Source of the DNA: Roseateles sp. XES5
GTDB taxonomy: Bacteria; Pseudomonadota; Alphaproteobacteria; Rhizobiales; Rhizobiaceae
Reading direction: 5' to 3'
DNA: 64,000 bases
NCBI RefSeq assembly: GCF_020535545.1
Contig: NZ_CP084752.1
Coordinates: forward strand, 310,001-374,000
The notes under the pieces: generated by a model
Told to the model about the DNA's origin: nothing
What the model saw: the letters and a program-made list of their open reading frames with translations, nothing else
Databases searched by the model: none
Program-made: the position numbers and the translations under genes
In this document: positions 61,328 through 64,000 of the stretch, piece after piece
Position numbering within the stretch: the stretch's first letter is position 1
Layout: every line of letters starts with the position of its first letter

Positions 61328-63142
61328 ATGTCCGTGAAAGACGTACAGGCCGCCATCAAGAAATTTCTGGCCACGGACACGCCGCAGGTTCTGTGCATTC
61401 GGGGGGCATGGGGGACCGGCAAGACTTATACGTGGCAGCGGCTTGTTAAGGAGTTGCGCGGCTCGGAAAAGACCATTGCCCTCGGTCAGTACGCGTATGT
61501 GTCCCTCTTCGGCATAAACTCCATTACGGAGCTCAAGGGCGCCATCCTACAGAACACCGTCCAACGTAAGCAAATTGGCGATGAGATTTCGGAAAACACA
61601 ATCAGAACGCGGCTGACCGGCGCCGAAAAGGGTATGAAGGCGCTCGTGATGAGGTTCGCGACGACCTTGGGCGAAAACATGTTCGACCATTTCGTAACGG
61701 CTCTGTCCGCGTTCTCATCAAGGCAAATCATCTGCATCGATGATCTGGAGCGGAAAGGGGACAAGCTCCGGAGCGTCGATGTTCTGGGCTACATATCGCA
61801 CCTCAAGGAAGACCGGAACTGCAAGGTAGTGCTTCTTTTCAACGATGAGCAACTGAAGGACATGAAGAAGTTCGAGGCCTACCTTGAGAAGGTCGTGGAC
61901 ATCTATCTCCGATTTGACCCGACCCCCGAGGAAATCGGTCATATCGCCATTACCGATGAGGACGGCCCGCTTGGCAAGATGGTTCGTGACAATGCCATAA
62001 AGCTCGGCATCAGTAACGTGCGAGTGATACGCAAACTCTTCGGGCTCGTGAAGGAGGTCGAACCTCTCCTCAGGGCATACGACAGCACAGTTTTAAAAAC
62101 CGCTGCATCGACAATCATGCTGCTTGGATGGAGCTATTTTCAGCCCAAATCAGCTCCCCCGCTTGTATACTTGAAGCGAATGAATACCTATATGCCGACA
62201 AAGGTCGATGAGAAACTCGACATGAGATGGCGTGACGTTCTACGCCGGTACGGATACTCATCAACCGATGATTTCGACCTGCTTCTTCTGAAGGGAATAG
62301 AAAACGGCTACTTCGATGTGACAGAGATCAACCTGCAAGCGGCCCAGCTCCACCAATCAGCTGAGCGCTCTACCATGCAGACGAAGATGCAACGCATTTG
62401 GGATGACTATCAGACCTCATTCACCATACCCGCCGAAGACATCCTCGACCGGTTTCACCAGTGCTACCTCGAGAACATAAACCTCATCAGCATCGGCGAA
62501 ATGGCAAATCTCGAATGGTTCTTCCGTGAGCTTGGCGATGAGCGTTCGGAGGACTTGGTTGACAGGTATATCGAACAGAACCGTAACACGCCTATGGCTT
62601 TCGATTACGACCGGCTAAGACGATTTGGACAGGAACTTCCCGAGGCGGTCCACCAGAAGATTGAGACAGCGCGTGCTGCTCAGGTCCCAATATTACCCCC
62701 ACAAGAGCTCCTGAAAGCGTTGGCGACGCGAGGTTCTGACAAGGAAATCTTCATACCTGCCTCCAAGCTCCCGCTTGAAGAATACGTCAAGGCAATGAAA
62801 GAGAACGAAGGGATGGCATTCTCTGATATTCTCACGGGTTTCCGCCAATACCTGAACACCGGCGGGCTCGACCCAGCATGTCATACCATCATGGACAAAG
62901 CGGGCGAAGCCTTGAGGGAAATTGCGAAGGAAAGTCCAATCAATAACATGCGCGCCCGCCGACTGGGGCTGATTGAGCGCTTAGAGCAAAACGAGCTGGA
63001 AGCCGCCGCAGCCGCCCAAGCGGACGATCTGGCATACACGGAGCGCACGAAGACCGAAATCGATCTTACCACAGCCCGAACGTCCGGCCGCCAAGATACC
63101 CCGCCGAAGCGAGGACGAAAGTCACAAGAACGGCCACAATAG
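61328..63142 (+). CDS. KAP-like P-loop NTPase (604 aa)
   Basis: Walker A is GAWGTGKTYTW (residues 26-36, Lys32) very near the N-terminus, and Walker B is IICIDDLERKG (about 135-144), followed by a sensor-like KVVLLFNDEQL. This fits KAP or STAND-type P-loop ATPases, many of which act in phage exclusion. No transmembrane insert, unlike classical KAP proteins. The C-terminal 330 residues are helical, without a recognised effector domain, ending in a basic, disordered tail (RTSGRQDTPPKRGRKSQERP). GC is clearly lower than in core genes. The antisense small membrane protein gene at 63066-63209 overlaps its last 77 bp. Confidence 0.75.
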   Translation: MSVKDVQAAIKKFLATDTPQVLCIRGAWGTGKTYTWQRLVKELRGSEKTIALGQYAYVSLFGINSITELKGAILQNTVQRKQIGDEISENTIRTRLTGAEKGMKALVMRFATTLGENMFDHFVTALSAFSSRQIICIDDLERKGDKLRSVDVLGYISHLKEDRNCKVVLLFNDEQLKDMKKFEAYLEKVVDIYLRFDPTPEEIGHIAITDEDGPLGKMVRDNAIKLGISNVRVIRKLFGLVKEVEPLLRAYDSTVLKTAASTIMLLGWSYFQPKSAPPLVYLKRMNTYMPTKVDEKLDMRWRDVLRRYGYSSTDDFDLLLLKGIENGYFDVTEINLQAAQLHQSAERSTMQTKMQRIWDDYQTSFTIPAEDILDRFHQCYLENINLISIGEMANLEWFFRELGDERSEDLVDRYIEQNRNTPMAFDYDRLRRFGQELPEAVHQKIETARAAQVPILPPQELLKALATRGSDKEIFIPASKLPLEEYVKAMKENEGMAFSDILTGFRQYLNTGGLDPACHTIMDKAGEALREIAKESPINNMRARRLGLIERLEQNELEAAAAAQADDLAYTERTKTEIDLTTARTSGRQDTPPKRGRKSQERPQ

Positions 63143-63209
63143 CAAAGCGACCATGGGCGCCGGCCTTGATGCCGAGAATTTCGAGGAAGAGGGAGTCTTT
63201 GCTTTCCAT
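63066..63209 (-). CDS. Small single-pass membrane protein B (47 aa)
   Basis: Translates as MESKDSLFLEILGIKAGAHG, then RFAIVAVLVTFVLASAGYLG as the membrane helix, ending GGRTFGLW. It is a paralogue of protein A at 59131-59319, with the same DSLxxEILG, KAxAxGRFA core and related upstream DNA. Its 3' part is antisense to the C-terminal tail of the NTPase gene. It is too short for routine gene calling, and the paralogy is the evidence that it is real. Confidence 0.6.
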   Translation of the reverse strand: MESKDSLFLEILGIKAGAHGRFAIVAVLVTFVLASAGYLGGRTFGLW

Positions 63210-63352
63210 TGCGCGGTCCTTTCACCAAAAGAAATGGATGAAAGTCGCTGCTAGCTGCTACGCAGTGTGCAGGTGATTCGGGCGGCGGTGGAAGTACAAA
63301 ACAATCTCCCACAGATATTCACATATAGTCACACAAATACGACCGGTGAAAA

Positions 63353-63808
63353 ATGCTTGTTTCAGGACCAGAACGCTACGAGATCAGCTACACCCCGAAG
63401 GCCTTCACCGTCTTGTGCGCAAAAGGTACAACCAAATTCTCTGGGCTCAGCACATCCAATCTGCCCAAGCTCTATATAGCTTCGATCGATGGTATCCCTG
63501 TTTATGTGGGCATGACCAAACAATCGATCCGAGCACGGCTGCGATATGGCTGGAAAGCAGACGGGAAAGATGGTTTCTACGGGTACGCTTGGCGCCATCA
63601 TGGCTCTAAAGCCACGCTGGACGTTTGGCAGCACACTGACGCCATAGAGCGGAATGAGAGAGATATTGAGACGGTAGAGGCCGAGGTCGTATTCCTTATG
63701 CGGCAAGCAGGCCAATGGCCCGCCTTTCAAACCGAGATCCACTTCTACCCCTCAAACGACGAGCATCGGCGGATCGCATCCGAGATCGTCAGCCGGTACA
63801 ATCTCTAG
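63353..63808 (+). CDS. GIY-YIG-like nuclease domain protein (151 aa)
   Basis: The pattern LPKLYIASIDGIPVYVGMT (Tyr41-Ile and Tyr51-Val-Gly), a following helix with Arg60/Arg62 (QSIRARLRYGW) and Glu109 (ETVEAEVVFLM) matches the order of GIY-YIG nuclease catalytic elements, with the first motif diverged. The remainder (QWPAFQTEIHFYPSNDEHRR) has no other domain. It would cut DNA as a stand-alone nuclease, in a homing or defence role. Its 3' end overlaps the convergent HTH gene by a few bases. Confidence 0.72.
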   Translation: MLVSGPERYEISYTPKAFTVLCAKGTTKFSGLSTSNLPKLYIASIDGIPVYVGMTKQSIRARLRYGWKADGKDGFYGYAWRHHGSKATLDVWQHTDAIERNERDIETVEAEVVFLMRQAGQWPAFQTEIHFYPSNDEHRRIASEIVSRYNL

Positions 63809-64000
63809 CGCCGCTTACGACAGGTCTTGCGGACGATGACGCGGCGCATCTCAAGGCCAAAGTAGTCAAGGATCTTATGGCCGGGATTGCCGTACTCGCG
63901 CGGCGCTTTGTTCACGAGCTGCTGGGATACACCGATTTTGAGGGCAGTTTCATTCTGGGTGGTTTCCTTTTGCGCCAGTTCACCAACCATCCGGCGGACC
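63805..64000 (-). CDS. Phage-type helix-turn-helix regulator, 5' end possibly outside window
   Basis: Residues about 8-40 (KETTQNETALKIGVSQQLVN) form a Cro-type helix-turn-helix, followed by a basic C-terminus (HKILDYFGLEMRRVIVRKTC). An ATG at 63990 gives 61 residues, but the frame is still open at the window end. It converges on the GIY-YIG-like gene. It is probably the regulator of the next part of the mobile segment. Confidence 0.65.
   Translation of the reverse strand, partial: VRRMVGELAQKETTQNETALKIGVSQQLVNKAPREYGNPGHKILDYFGLEMRRVIVRKTCRKRR

Overview
The window looks like chromosomal DNA of an alphaproteobacterium of the order Rhizobiales, most likely family Rhizobiaceae (Rhizobium/Ensifer/Shinella-like). 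The reasons are the high GC, the rhizobial gene order merR-ihfA-fabH-plsX-DUF177-CBP3 chaperone with divergent bamE, the nusB-ribH ... ribE-ribD-nrdR-glyA block, the LdtR/L,D-transpeptidase pair, the uvrC-pgsA-moaD-moaE block, a K+-independent H+-pyrophosphatase, and rhizobial palindromic intergenic repeats. The genus is an inference.

Layout. (1) 1-8.2 kb is accessory: a five-gene minus-strand operon joined by ATGA overlaps and headed by a small XRE regulator, a second divergent XRE regulator, four copies of one 17-bp operator arranged as two pairs with identical 34-bp spacing, several orphan small genes, an FkbM methyltransferase, a LysE exporter, and a two-gene cassette for a predicted exported coiled-coil protein plus a small secreted protein. 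(2) 8.2-58.1 kb is mostly core: fatty-acid and phospholipid initiation (fabH, plsX), envelope assembly (bamE), energy (hppA), riboflavin synthesis (ribH, ribE and a broken ribD), one-carbon metabolism (glyA), heme (hemB), cell wall (L,D-transpeptidase, ldtR), DNA topology and repair (parC, uvrC), translation (aspS, ate, rlmJ), molybdopterin synthesis (moaD, moaE) and a molybdopterin oxidoreductase. A MazE-like/Doc toxin-antitoxin pair sits beside parC. (3) 58.1-64 kb is a decayed mobile or prophage segment: an integrase remnant fused to an ArdC-type remnant, an N4 gp49-like phage protein, an McrA-like HNH endonuclease, a KAP-like P-loop NTPase, a GIY-YIG-like nuclease, a phage-type HTH regulator, and small membrane proteins, two of which are paralogues of each other.

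The most notable points are: ribD disrupted by a 281-bp inverted-repeat mosaic element that shifts the frame; glyA, whose ends look rhizobial while roughly the middle 1 kb looks betaproteobacterial (recombination or assembly chimera); a perfect alphaproteobacterial SOS box (GAAC-N7-GAAC) in front of an uncharacterised 89-residue gene; the paired 34-bp-spaced operators; and the NTPase plus small-membrane-protein island at the right end, the best candidate for an undescribed (possibly anti-phage) system.

No tRNA, rRNA or CRISPR array was recognised. Several very long open frames antisense to real genes are by-products of high GC and are not annotated. Functional names come from motif and family recognition by eye; no database search was run.
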